From NCBI GenBank assembly GCA_022770345.1, contig JALEII010000040.1, forward strand, positions 1 through 41,028: a DNA stretch of 41,028 bases. The letters are read 5' to 3'. The first letter of the stretch is position 1; every line of letters begins with the position of its first letter. The stretch is from Clostridiales bacterium. Lineage in GTDB: Bacteria > Bacillota > Clostridia > Oscillospirales > Oscillospiraceae. The notes beneath the pieces are model-generated. The model ran no database searches. It worked only from the letters and a program-made list of their open reading frames with translations, and had not been told where the DNA came from. The position numbers were made by a program, and so were the translations under genes. Of the stretch, positions 32,142-40,127 are shown piece after piece.

Positions 32142-33371
32142 TTAGCGCCAGGGCTTGGCGGGGGTGCTGCGCCGGTCGTACATCCGGGCAAGGCCACCTT
32201 CGCTGGTCTCTTTATACTGGTGGCTCAGGTTCAGGCCCGTGTCGTACATGGCCCGGCAGACCATGTCGTAGCTGATGTTCCGGCTGCCGCAGAGCAGATA
32301 GCTCAGGTTGCAGGCGTTCATGGCCCGCATGGCGGCCACGGCGTTGCGCTCGATGCAGGGAATTTGTACCAGGCCGCAAATGGGGTCGCAGGTGAGGCCC
32401 AAGCTATGCTCCATGGCAATCTCTGCCGCATATTCCACCTGGTCCAATGTCAGACCGTACAATTCTGCCAGGGCTGCCGCTGCCATGGCGCAGGCTGTGC
32501 CGATTTCCGCCTGACAGCCGCACTCGGCACCGGAAATGGAGGCATTGCGCTTGGTGACGCTGCCGATGATGCCCGCCGTGGCCAGACCTCGGAGAATGAC
32601 GGAATCGTCGGCGTGCTGGGTCTCCTGAAAATACCGCAGCACCGCCGGAAGCACGCCGCAGGCTCCACAGGTTGGGGCGGTGACGATGGTGCCGTTGTCG
32701 GCATTTTGTTCGGCCACGGCATAGGCATAGGCACTGATGATGCGGCATTCCCGCAGGGGAGCCGCTTCCCCGGACCGCTGCTGGTCCAGCAGGAACCGGG
32801 CCTTCCGTTGGACCCCCAGGCCCCCGGGTAGAATGCCGGTGGTGGAAAGACCGGAGTCAATGGATGCCTTCATGGTGTCCCAGACAGTTTGCAGGAAGCC
32901 CCAGATTTCCGGGCCTTCGTATAATTCCACATAGTCGCTGAGCCGGGTCATATAGCGCCATTTGCACAGGTCCGCAATTTCCGCAAAGGTATTTTCCAGA
33001 TAGATGTCCGGTCCCTCTACGTCCTCCCGGCCGGGAATGCGGATGTCCCCGCCGCCGATGGAGGCCACTCGCAAATTGGCCAGTTCTTTCCCACCCTTAT
33101 AAGCGAAAAAGTCCATGGTATTGGGGTGGGCGTCTTTCAGATCTTCCTTGGAGAACACGATCTCCGTGGGCAGGGGGGAGAGGACCTCCCGCAGCACCCG
33201 GTCCGTGCCGTGGCCCACGCCGGTCTTGCTCAGGGAACCATAGAGAATGACCTTGAAGCTGTCGGCTTCCGGGTGGTCCTTCTTGAAGAGCCGGGCCGCC
33301 CGCTCCGGACCCATGGTATGGGAGGAGGAAGGGCCTTTGCCGATTTTATAGATCTCTCGAATGGATTTCAT
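32142..33371 (-). CDS. sdaA: L-serine dehydratase (iron-sulfur type), single chain
   Basis: This enzyme deaminates L-serine to pyruvate and ammonia using an oxygen-sensitive [4Fe-4S] cluster. The 409-residue chain holds the beta domain first (IGKGPSSSHTMGP, LYGSLSKTGVGHGTD), then the alpha domain with cluster cysteines in TAPTCGACGVLP, SGAECGCQAEIG and LTCDPICGLVQIPC, ending in CNLSYLL and SEGGLA. Many Firmicutes split these domains into two subunits; here they are fused as in enterobacterial SdaA. Loop-like gaps make it shorter than the 450 or so residues of SdaA. Start ATG 33371 follows GAGG and lies under its own promoter. Confidence 0.93.
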   Translation of the reverse strand: MKSIREIYKIGKGPSSSHTMGPERAARLFKKDHPEADSFKVILYGSLSKTGVGHGTDRVLREVLSPLPTEIVFSKEDLKDAHPNTMDFFAYKGGKELANLRVASIGGGDIRIPGREDVEGPDIYLENTFAEIADLCKWRYMTRLSDYVELYEGPEIWGFLQTVWDTMKASIDSGLSTTGILPGGLGVQRKARFLLDQQRSGEAAPLRECRIISAYAYAVAEQNADNGTIVTAPTCGACGVLPAVLRYFQETQHADDSVILRGLATAGIIGSVTKRNASISGAECGCQAEIGTACAMAAAALAELYGLTLDQVEYAAEIAMEHSLGLTCDPICGLVQIPCIERNAVAAMRAMNACNLSYLLCGSRNISYDMVCRAMYDTGLNLSHQYKETSEGGLARMYDRRSTPAKPWR

Positions 33372-33398
33372 GGCGGTATCCTCGAATTCTTTTTTTTT

Positions 33399-33427
33399 AG
33401 TATAGCAGATATGGGAAGGAATTACAA
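33399..33427 (-). promoter_or_regulatory. Promoter of the serine dehydratase gene
   Basis: On the minus strand TTGTAA (33427-33422) and TATACT (33404-33399) have a 17-base spacer, with TG next to the -10. A run of nine As follows the -10. Confidence 0.72.
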
Positions 33428-33465
33428 TCGCTTCTCAAAATAAATCGAAAAGAGTGGAAATCCGC

Positions 33466-33497
33466 TTGACAGTTGTGATATAATATCCGCGTATATT
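33466..33497 (+). promoter_or_regulatory. Probable proS promoter
   Basis: An extended -10 element TG-A-TATAAT lies at 33476-33484. A TTGACA at 33466-33471 is too close to pair with it; it could pair, with a long 20-base spacer, with TATATT at 33492-33497. A promoter is clearly present, but which elements pair is unresolved. The proS ribosome site GAGAGGAAGG follows. Confidence 0.6.
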
Positions 33498-33528
33498 TTA
33501 GGAAAAATTCCGAGAGGAAGGAATTGCT

Positions 33529-34965
33529 ATGGCAATGGAAAAAAAGGTCGAGCAAATCACGGATATGGACGTGGATTTTGCTCAGTGGTACACGGATATT
33601 TGCCGGAAGGCGGAGCTGGTGGAGTATTCCAGCGTGAAGGGCTTCACCATCCTGCGGCCCTACGGCTACGCCATCTGGGAGAATATGCAGTCCATCATGG
33701 ACGCTGCCTTCAAAAAGACCGGTCACGTCAATGTGGCCATGCCCGCGCTCATCCCCGAGAGCCTTCTGAAGAAGGAAGGGGAGCTGGTGAACGGCTTTGC
33801 CCCGGAAGTGGCCTGGGTCACCATGGGCGGCAACGAGAAGCTGGAGGAGCGGCTGGCCTTCCGGCCCACCTCCGAGACCATGTTCTGCGATCATTGGTCC
33901 AACGTGCTGCACTCCTACCGGGAGCTGCCCATGCTCTATAACCAGTGGTGCAGCGTGGTCCGTTGGGAAAAGACCACCCGGCCCTTCCTTCGTTCCCGGG
34001 AATTCTGGTGGCAGGAGGGACATACCATCCACGAGACTGCCGAGGAGGCTCAGGCCGAGACCGAGCAGCAGCTGAACTGCTACGCCGATTTCTTTGAGAA
34101 TACCCTGGCGATCCCTGTCATTCCCGGCCGCAAAACCGATAAGGAAAAGTTCGCCGGGGCGGAAGCCACCTACACCGTGGAGTGCATGATGAAGGACCAC
34201 AAGGCCCTGCAGGGGGCTACTTCCCATTACTTCGGCGACAAATTCTCCCGTGCTTACGACGTGACCTTCACCGGCCGGGACAACAAGATCCAGTACCCCT
34301 TCCAGACCTCCTGGGGCAGCACTACCCGGATGATCGGTGCAGTCATCATGGCCCACGGCGACAACAACGGTCTGGTTTTGCCCCCGAAGATCGCCCCCAT
34401 TCAGGTCGTTATTTTGCCCATTGCTCAGCATAAGCCCGGCGTGCTGGAAGCCGCCGCCAAGCTGGAAAGTCGCCTGAAAGAGGCCGGTTTCCGGGTGAAG
34501 GTGGACGATTCCGATAACTCCATGGGCTGGAAGTGCGCTCAGTATGAAATGAAGGGCGTGCCGGTGCGGGTGGAGTGCGGCCCCCGCGATCTGGAGAACG
34601 ATCAGTGCATCCTGGTCCGCCGGAACGACGGCGAAAAGACTGCCGTCCGTTTGGAGGATCTGGAAAAGGCTGTAGCCGAGCAGCTGGCTCTGGTCCATGC
34701 GGGTATGTACGAGAAGGCAAAGAAGGACCTGGAGGACCATATCTATGCCGCTTCCTCTTTGGAGGAGGCCAAGGCCTTGCAGCAGGAGCATGGCGGCTTT
34801 ATCAAGACCATGTGGTGCGGCGACGAAGCCTGCGAGGTCCGCATGAAGGAGGAGGGCGGGATGTCCTCCCGGTGCATCCCCTTCCATCAGGAGCATCTGG
34901 GCGACACTTGCGCCATCTGCGGAAAGCCTGCCAAGAAGATGATCTACTGGGGCATTGCTTACTAA
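33529..34965 (+). CDS. proS: Prolyl-tRNA synthetase, archaeal/eukaryal type
   Basis: This class II synthetase charges tRNA-Pro. The 478-residue length and lack of an internal editing insertion mark the short archaeal/eukaryal-type form found in many clostridia. Motif 2 is in FRPTSET and RWEKTTRPFLRSREFWWQEGHT. The motif 3 area is in GSTTRMIGAVIMAHGDNNGLVLPP. The anticodon-binding domain starts around APIQVVILPI. The C-terminal zinc-type domain has four cysteines (MWCGDEAC, then CAICGK) and the family's terminal aromatic-rich KKMIYWGIAY. Strong GAGGAAGG precedes the start. Confidence 0.96.
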   Translation: MAMEKKVEQITDMDVDFAQWYTDICRKAELVEYSSVKGFTILRPYGYAIWENMQSIMDAAFKKTGHVNVAMPALIPESLLKKEGELVNGFAPEVAWVTMGGNEKLEERLAFRPTSETMFCDHWSNVLHSYRELPMLYNQWCSVVRWEKTTRPFLRSREFWWQEGHTIHETAEEAQAETEQQLNCYADFFENTLAIPVIPGRKTDKEKFAGAEATYTVECMMKDHKALQGATSHYFGDKFSRAYDVTFTGRDNKIQYPFQTSWGSTTRMIGAVIMAHGDNNGLVLPPKIAPIQVVILPIAQHKPGVLEAAAKLESRLKEAGFRVKVDDSDNSMGWKCAQYEMKGVPVRVECGPRDLENDQCILVRRNDGEKTAVRLEDLEKAVAEQLALVHAGMYEKAKKDLEDHIYAASSLEEAKALQQEHGGFIKTMWCGDEACEVRMKEEGGMSSRCIPFHQEHLGDTCAICGKPAKKMIYWGIAY

Positions 34966-34981
34966 AAGTAAATAAAATTTT

Positions 34982-35018
34982 GGGCCGACTGCGCATTTTG
35001 CAGCCGGCCCGATTTTTT
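34982..35018. terminator. Intrinsic terminator between proS and the convergent membrane-protein gene
   Basis: GGGCCGACTGC (34982-34992) pairs with GCAGCCGGCCC (35000-35010), with one A-C mismatch. GATTTTTTATTT follows on the plus strand. On the minus strand AAAATTTTATT follows, a poorer U-run. It ends proS and may also serve the convergent operon. Confidence 0.82.
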
Positions 35019-35433
35019 ATTTCCGCAGGAGTGCTGCCGCAAGGAAATGCAGCAGCAAAAGGACACAATAGACGATGCTGACCCAGGTGCATTGGAGGCT
35101 TCCGGTCAGGGAAAAGACCGGAAGGCAGGTGGAGAGCAGAAAGGCCAGCAGGGAGAGGTAGAACTGTGCGCCCCGGAGGCCGGGCCGGTCCAGGAACAGA
35201 CCCAGAATGCCCAAGACTACCAGCGCGATGGCCAGCACGCCCGACAGGAAAGGAAAGGGCATCCCGTAGCCCACGGCGGTGAGGCTCAGAATGGGGCAGG
35301 GGCTGACGATGTACTGAACGGGGCTGGTTTCCCCCAGAAAGACCATGCCCATGCCGTTGGGCAGCAGAGACAGCACCGCGGCGCACAGAGCCAGCAATGT
35401 GGCAGCGAGTTGGAACGCTTTTCTCCGGTCCAT
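35017..35433 (-). CDS. Small four-helix membrane protein, unknown function
   Basis: This 138-residue hydrophobic protein has about four membrane segments: AATLLALCAAVLSLL, FLSGVLAIALVVLGILGLFL, FYLSLLAFLLSTCL and IVYCVLLLLHFLAAALL, with a short basic C-terminus. No catalytic motif or known family signature is seen. Its ATG follows the cysteine desulfurase stop by one base with GGAGG overlapping that gene, so it is the last gene of the mnmE operon. A role tied to its operon partners is not evident. Confidence 0.7.
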   Translation of the reverse strand: MDRRKAFQLAATLLALCAAVLSLLPNGMGMVFLGETSPVQYIVSPCPILSLTAVGYGMPFPFLSGVLAIALVVLGILGLFLDRPGLRGAQFYLSLLAFLLSTCLPVFSLTGSLQCTWVSIVYCVLLLLHFLAAALLRK

Positions 35434-35434
35434 A

Positions 35435-36562
35435 TCAACGCCTCCTTGGCAGAATGTCGTTTTTCAAGGTGTCGAGCAACACTTCCAGTTCCTCCCAGGT
35501 GGTGTCCCTGCACAGGGATACCCGGAAAGAGCCGTCCATCCGCTCCGGGGACAGGTTCATGGCGGTCAGCACATGGCTCCGGTGGCCCTTGGCGCAGGCG
35601 GACCCAGCGGAAACGCAGATGCCCTTGTCCTGCAAGATGTTGATGGTGTTCTGGGTAGGTACTCCCGGCACGGACAGAGAGAGAATGTGGGGGGCCTCAT
35701 GGCAGCCGTTGATGTACAGCCCGTCCAGAGTCGAAATTTCCGTCACCAGCCGGTCCAGCAGGGCCTTTTCCCGGGCAATATCCTCCCGGAACGTGGCCTG
35801 ACCAACGGCACAGGCGGCGGCAAAGCCGAAAATGGCCGGGGTTCCCTCCGTTCCGCTGCGCATCGCCCCTTCCTGACCGCCGCCCAGAAGCAGTGCCGGG
35901 AAGGATTTCAGCCTGGGGCTGATGTATAAGGCTCCCGCACCCTTGGGACCGTGAATTTTGTGGGAGGACACACTGATGAGGTCTGCGCTCAGACTTTTTG
36001 CCTGGAAGGGGATTTTCAGGAAGCCCTGAACCGCATCCGTATGGAAAATGGCTTCCGGGCAGACCCGGTGGACCAGCTTCGCCATCTGGGCAATGGGCAT
36101 CACCGCTCCCGTTTCATTGTTGACCATCATAACGGACACGAGAATCGTGTCCTTGGTCAATGCCTGGGACAGGGAATCCAGGGAAATGCGCCCTTCGCTG
36201 TCCGGCTGCAAATAGGTGACGGTGTAGCCCTGACCTTCCAGCTCTTTCATGCAGTTGAGAATGGCGTGGTGCTCCACGGCGGTGGTGATGATGTGTTTTC
36301 CCCGCTTGCCCAGCTTTTTTGCGGAGGAGAACACCGCCCAGTTGTCGGCCTCCGTGCCACCGGAGGTGAAGAACACCCGGCTTGGCTCGGCACCCATGGC
36401 GGCGGCCACCTGGCCCCGTGCGGTCCGCAGGGCCCGTGCAGCGTCCAGACCAAAGTCGTACAGGGCGCTGGGGTTGCCCCATTGGGTGGTCAGGGCGTTG
36501 ACCATGGCCTCCAGGGCGGCGGCGCAGGGTTTGGTGGTGGCGGAATTATCAAGATAGATCAT
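35435..36562 (-). CDS. NifS/IscS-like cysteine desulfurase
   Basis: This PLP enzyme takes sulfur from cysteine as a persulfide for iron-sulfur clusters or tRNA thiolation. The 375-residue protein begins IYLDNSATTKP and has FTSGGTEADNWA, TAVEHHAIL, VNNETGAVMPI, the PLP lysine in SSHKIHGPKG (about residue 202) and the persulfide cysteine in SAGSACAKG (about residue 322). Its position 4 bases after mnmE suggests a link with sulfur delivery for the wobble uridine (the MnmA branch), but this is inference. It shares mnmE's promoter. Confidence 0.92.
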   Translation of the reverse strand: MIYLDNSATTKPCAAALEAMVNALTTQWGNPSALYDFGLDAARALRTARGQVAAAMGAEPSRVFFTSGGTEADNWAVFSSAKKLGKRGKHIITTAVEHHAILNCMKELEGQGYTVTYLQPDSEGRISLDSLSQALTKDTILVSVMMVNNETGAVMPIAQMAKLVHRVCPEAIFHTDAVQGFLKIPFQAKSLSADLISVSSHKIHGPKGAGALYISPRLKSFPALLLGGGQEGAMRSGTEGTPAIFGFAAACAVGQATFREDIAREKALLDRLVTEISTLDGLYINGCHEAPHILSLSVPGVPTQNTINILQDKGICVSAGSACAKGHRSHVLTAMNLSPERMDGSFRVSLCRDTTWEELEVLLDTLKNDILPRRR

Positions 36563-36566
36563 AATA

Positions 36567-37928
36567 TCACTTTCCTACACAGAATCGTTCAAAAATTCGG
36601 GCGGTAATATCCTCCCGGACCGTGGCCCCGGTAACTTCGCCCATGGCGGACATGGCTTCCTCCAGATCGGTCAGCAGGGCGTCCGGAGTCTGGCCCAGCT
36701 TCATGCCCTGCATACAGGAGAGCATGGCCTCATAAGCCCGGCGGATGGCGTCATACTGCCGGGGATTGGTGAGAATGGACCCGTCGCAGGGGGCGGACCC
36801 GGCGAACAGGGTCTCCAGAATCTCCGGCAGGCTCTCCAGTCCGCTGCCGTCCTTGGCGCAGATGGGCAGCACCCAGTCGAAGGGCAGGTCGGCAGGCTCC
36901 ACTACCTGCCCAAGATCTGCTTTATTGAGGAAGGCAATGGCATTGGGGGCATCCTGGGCCAGGTCCATGGCCTCCCGGTCCTCATCGGTGAGTGGCCGGG
37001 AGCCGTCACAGACGAACAGCACCAAATCGGCCCGTTGGGCCGTCTCTTTGGAACGCTCCACGCCCAGAGCCTCCACGGTGTCTGACGTTTCCCGAATACC
37101 GGCGGTGTCCATAAGCCGCAGCCGCAGGGAACCAACCCGGACGGATTCCTCCACCATGTCCCGCGTGGTGCCGGGAATGTCCGTAACGATGGCCCGGTCA
37201 AAGCCCGCCAGCCGGTTCAGAAGGCTGGATTTTCCCACGTTTGGCTTGCCTACGATGGCGGCGGCAATGCCCTGACGGAGAATTTGTCCCTGAGAAAAAG
37301 TGGAAAGTAAATTATAGAGGGCTTTCGCTTGGGTCCGGAGGGCGTCGGCGTACTCGGCCAGACGGAAATCCGCAATGTCCTCGTCCGGGTAGTCCAGAAC
37401 GGCGTGAAAATGGGAGCAAATATCCGTCAGTAGGTCGTAGGCCGGGGCAAGCTGCTTTTGTAGGCTGCCGCCCACCTGGCCGGCAGCGTTGGCGGCGGCA
37501 TCGGCGGTTTCCGCTTCAATTAAGTCAATGACTGCTTCCGCCTGGGTCAGGGCCAGCTGGCCATGTAAAAAGGCCCGCTTGGTGAATTCTCCCCGGCCTG
37601 CGGGCCTGGCTCCGGCGGTAAAAAGGGCTTCCAGTCCGGCGGAAAGCACCGCCGGGGAGCCGTGGCATTGAATCTCTACCGTGTCCTCGCCGGTGTAGGA
37701 GTGGGGGCCGCGGGTGTACACAGCCAGACACTGGTCGATGACCCGGCCTTCCCGGTCTCGCAGGACCCCCAGCACCAGCTTCCGGTCCGGAGCCTCGGAA
37801 AGGGAAGCACCGTTGTTTCGCTGAAAAACCTTCCCGGCGATTTCCGCACAGCCGTCCCCGGATAGGCGGAGAATGCCGATGGCGCTGACCTGGGAGCCGG
37901 TGGATACGGCGGCAATGGTGTGAGACAT
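36567..37928 (-). CDS. mnmE: tRNA modification GTPase MnmE
   Basis: With MnmG, MnmE installs the aminomethyl-type group on uridine 34 of certain tRNAs. The 453-residue protein has the N-terminal folate-binding domain (GRGEFTKRAFLHGQLALTQAEA). The G domain has GKPNVGKSSLLN, DIPGTTRD, DTAGIRETSD and NKADLG. The obligatory C-terminal sequence ends FCVGK with its conserved Cys. The ATG at 37928 is favoured over one at 37934 because AGGA lies at the right distance for the inner codon only. It is the first gene of a three-gene minus-strand operon. Confidence 0.95.
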   Translation of the reverse strand: MSHTIAAVSTGSQVSAIGILRLSGDGCAEIAGKVFQRNNGASLSEAPDRKLVLGVLRDREGRVIDQCLAVYTRGPHSYTGEDTVEIQCHGSPAVLSAGLEALFTAGARPAGRGEFTKRAFLHGQLALTQAEAVIDLIEAETADAAANAAGQVGGSLQKQLAPAYDLLTDICSHFHAVLDYPDEDIADFRLAEYADALRTQAKALYNLLSTFSQGQILRQGIAAAIVGKPNVGKSSLLNRLAGFDRAIVTDIPGTTRDMVEESVRVGSLRLRLMDTAGIRETSDTVEALGVERSKETAQRADLVLFVCDGSRPLTDEDREAMDLAQDAPNAIAFLNKADLGQVVEPADLPFDWVLPICAKDGSGLESLPEILETLFAGSAPCDGSILTNPRQYDAIRRAYEAMLSCMQGMKLGQTPDALLTDLEEAMSAMGEVTGATVREDITARIFERFCVGK

Positions 37929-37960
37929 AAACATCTTCCTGTTCTTGCTTGTTTCTGCTT

Positions 37961-37989
37961 ATCATAGCACGCCCCGGAAAGAATTGCAA
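37961..37989 (-). promoter_or_regulatory. Promoter of the mnmE operon
   Basis: On the minus strand TTGCAA (37989-37984) and TATGAT (37966-37961), with TG directly ahead of the -10, are spaced 17 bases apart. It lies back to back with the germination operon promoter. Confidence 0.75.
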
Positions 37990-37995
37990 CAAAAT

Positions 37996-38025
37996 TGGAT
38001 AGTTTCTGGAAAAACAGGCAGACTA
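37996..38025 (+). promoter_or_regulatory. Candidate sigma-G (forespore) promoter of the germination operon
   Basis: TGGATA (37996-38001) and CAGACTA (38019-38025) are separated by 17 bases and match the forespore sigma-G consensus (TGAATA and CATACTA) in most positions. No vegetative promoter is seen. Germination receptor operons are normally sigma-G dependent, so the position fits. Confidence 0.55.
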
Positions 38026-38043
38026 TTCTCCGAGGTGAGGACC

Positions 38044-39453
38044 ATGTGGGACCGTGAAATTACGGCAATGTTCGACGGGGCGGGGGACTTTATCCGGCGG
38101 CCCCTGCAATGCGGCGCTTTGACGCTGATGACGTACGCTATCGACGGGCTGACCTCCGGCGGGGACATTTCGGACTTTGTTTTCAAGCCTATTTCCCAGC
38201 AGCTCCGGGGTGCGACCATGCAGGAATTATACGATAACGCCCTTTCCGGTGCCATTTATAACAGTGTGGCCGACCCCTGTCCGGACCCGGAGACGGCGGC
38301 GAAAAAGCTGGTTAACGGCTTCTGCGTGGTGCTGTTCCCAGAGGTGGGGGCCATCGCCTTTGAGGCAAAGACCTCCGACAAGCGTTCGCCGTCCCCGCCG
38401 GAGGTGGAGAACACCGTCAAGGGGGCCAAGGACGGCTTTGTGGAGACGGTCCGCTCCAATACCAGCCTCATCCGGCGGCACCTCCGCTCCCCCAGGCTGC
38501 GCTTTTCCGAAAGCACCGTGGGGCGGCGGAGCCTGACAAATGTGAGCGTCGTCTGGCTGGAAGGAGTCACGAACCGGGAATTGGTCCGAAAAATGGAACG
38601 GCGGCTGAAAACCATTGATATTGACGGATTTTTGTCCCCGGCAGCGGTGCAGGAATACGTCACCGGCTCCAGGCCAACGGCGTTCCCTCTGCTCCAATAT
38701 ACCGAGCGGCCGGATCAGTTCGCACAGGCCATTCTGGAGGGTAGGGTGGGGCTGCTGGTGGACGGCCTGCCCTTGGGCTACCTGGCTCCCGTGGACCTTG
38801 GCTATCTGCTGGACAGCCAGGAGGACCGGGGGATGGATTATCTGTCTGCCTCCTGCATCCGCATTCTGCGCTACGCTGCCCTGCTCCTGAGCTTGCTGTT
38901 GCCTGGAATTTATATTGCTTTGGCAACATTTCAACAGGAAATGATTCCCTTGCCATTACTCCGGGCCATCATCAAAAGTAAAGAAAGTGTGCCTTTTTCC
39001 ACCACCGTAGAGGTGCTGGGCCTGTTGATTGCCTTTGAATTGCTACAGGAATCCGGTATCCATCTGCCCCAGGCTATCGGCCAGTCCGTGTCCATCATCG
39101 GCGGCATTGTCGTCGGTACGGCAGCGGTGGAGGCAAAGCTGATTTCACCTGCGGCACTGATTGCCGTGAGCATCGCCGGGGTTTGCGGCTTTGTACAGCC
39201 CAACCGGGACTTAGCTAACGCTGTACGGCTTTGGCGATTCGGCCTGGCGATTCTTGGAGCCGGGGCGGGCCTGTTTGGAGTCTGTGTGGGCTTCCTGACG
39301 ATGCTCATTCGGCTCTCCGGGTTGGAAAGTCTGGGCGTGCCTTATTTGCTCCCTTTGACGGCTTCGGACCCGGAAGTTTTGCGCCGGAGACTGAAAGGGA
39401 AAAAGCTTCGGGACTCAGCACTAAATCCGGAGGACAGGAGGAACCAGATATGA
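38044..39453 (+). CDS. gerA: GerA-family spore germination protein (A subunit)
   Basis: This is the A subunit of a nutrient germinant receptor located in the spore inner membrane. The 469-residue chain has an N-terminal soluble half with the GerA-type VVWLEGVTNRELVRKMERRL, IDGFLS and YTERPDQFAQAILEGRVGLLVDGLP. The C-terminal half holds several membrane helices, including GIYIALATFQQEMIPLPLL, ALLIAFELLQESGIHLP-like and VGTAAVEAKLISPAALI blocks. The start at 38044 has GAGGTGAGGACC upstream; an earlier in-frame ATG lacks one. Its stop overlaps the next gene in ATGA. Confidence in the family is high. Confidence 0.92.
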   Translation: MWDREITAMFDGAGDFIRRPLQCGALTLMTYAIDGLTSGGDISDFVFKPISQQLRGATMQELYDNALSGAIYNSVADPCPDPETAAKKLVNGFCVVLFPEVGAIAFEAKTSDKRSPSPPEVENTVKGAKDGFVETVRSNTSLIRRHLRSPRLRFSESTVGRRSLTNVSVVWLEGVTNRELVRKMERRLKTIDIDGFLSPAAVQEYVTGSRPTAFPLLQYTERPDQFAQAILEGRVGLLVDGLPLGYLAPVDLGYLLDSQEDRGMDYLSASCIRILRYAALLLSLLLPGIYIALATFQQEMIPLPLLRAIIKSKESVPFSTTVEVLGLLIAFELLQESGIHLPQAIGQSVSIIGGIVVGTAAVEAKLISPAALIAVSIAGVCGFVQPNRDLANAVRLWRFGLAILGAGAGLFGVCVGFLTMLIRLSGLESLGVPYLLPLTASDPEVLRRRLKGKKLRDSALNPEDRRNQI

Positions 39454-40127
39454 AAAAGTGGGGGATTTTTCTTGTTCTGCTGACTCTCTGGCTGCTGCCG
39501 GGACAGGGAAAGGACGCTGCGGGGCTTATACCGGTGGAGGTGGTCCGGGTGGCGATTCAGAACGGGCAGGTCCAAATCAAAACGGACACGGGCCAGACCG
39601 GAATTGGGGCGGACTGGACCGAAGCGGTACAAGATTTGCGTGCAGGAGCCGCCGGGGAGGTTTTTTTGGATACGGCGGATGTGCTGCTAGTCGGTCCGGG
39701 AGCCGAAAACATCCTCAATCAGTTGGAGGGGGACATCCGCCCTGGTTGCGGAGTCTATCGATATAACGGTGAGGACGTGACCGAGGAGACGGCGGCCTAT
39801 TTGCGGGCCCACCCATCGAGGACGGACTTTCTGGAGGCCCTTGCGGGAAAAAAGATTCCGTTCTTGAAGTCGGAAGGAGGCGAATTGCGGATTGAAGCAG
39901 CGGAAAGTGGCTTGTTGGCCGTGGTTGCTGGCGGCCATGACCCCGGCGGCGATGATCGCAGCGGAAACACCTTGGCATTGGGCGGCACTAACGGGGGCTG
40001 CCTGCGGCACTCTGAATATGATCGTCGTCCGGTGGGGCAAAACCGGCCCACGGTGGGCGCGGTATCTGTATGCCCTGCTGCTGACGACGTTCCTGGCTCC
40101 GCTGGCGGAAAATTGCTGGGTCAATGA
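39450..40127 (+). CDS. Secreted-domain protein of the germination operon, 3' end uncertain
   Basis: Starting in the gerA stop (ATGA, preceded by GGACAGGAGG), this frame encodes a signal-like hydrophobic N-terminus and an extracytoplasmic domain to about residue 150 (GELRIEAAESG). It then continues open to 40127, 225 residues in all. The last 75 residues look like an out-of-frame shadow of the next gene: Gly/Asp/Arg-rich and without hydrophobic pattern. The natural end was therefore probably near 39900. Either the stop codon has been lost or there is a frameshift. Removing one T from ATTGAAG at 39891-39897 would instead join this frame directly to the next. The family is not recognised; it occupies the place of GerB or GerC in normal receptor operons. 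Confidence 0.6.
   Translation: MKKWGIFLVLLTLWLLPGQGKDAAGLIPVEVVRVAIQNGQVQIKTDTGQTGIGADWTEAVQDLRAGAAGEVFLDTADVLLVGPGAENILNQLEGDIRPGCGVYRYNGEDVTEETAAYLRAHPSRTDFLEALAGKKIPFLKSEGGELRIEAAESGLLAVVAGGHDPGGDDRSGNTLALGGTNGGCLRHSEYDRRPVGQNRPTVGAVSVCPAADDVPGSAGGKLLGQ

Noticed and set aside
33466-33471. TTGACA as a normal -35 for the TATAAT at 33479
   Set aside because: The spacer would be only 7 bases; the extended -10 alone or the later TATATT is more likely.
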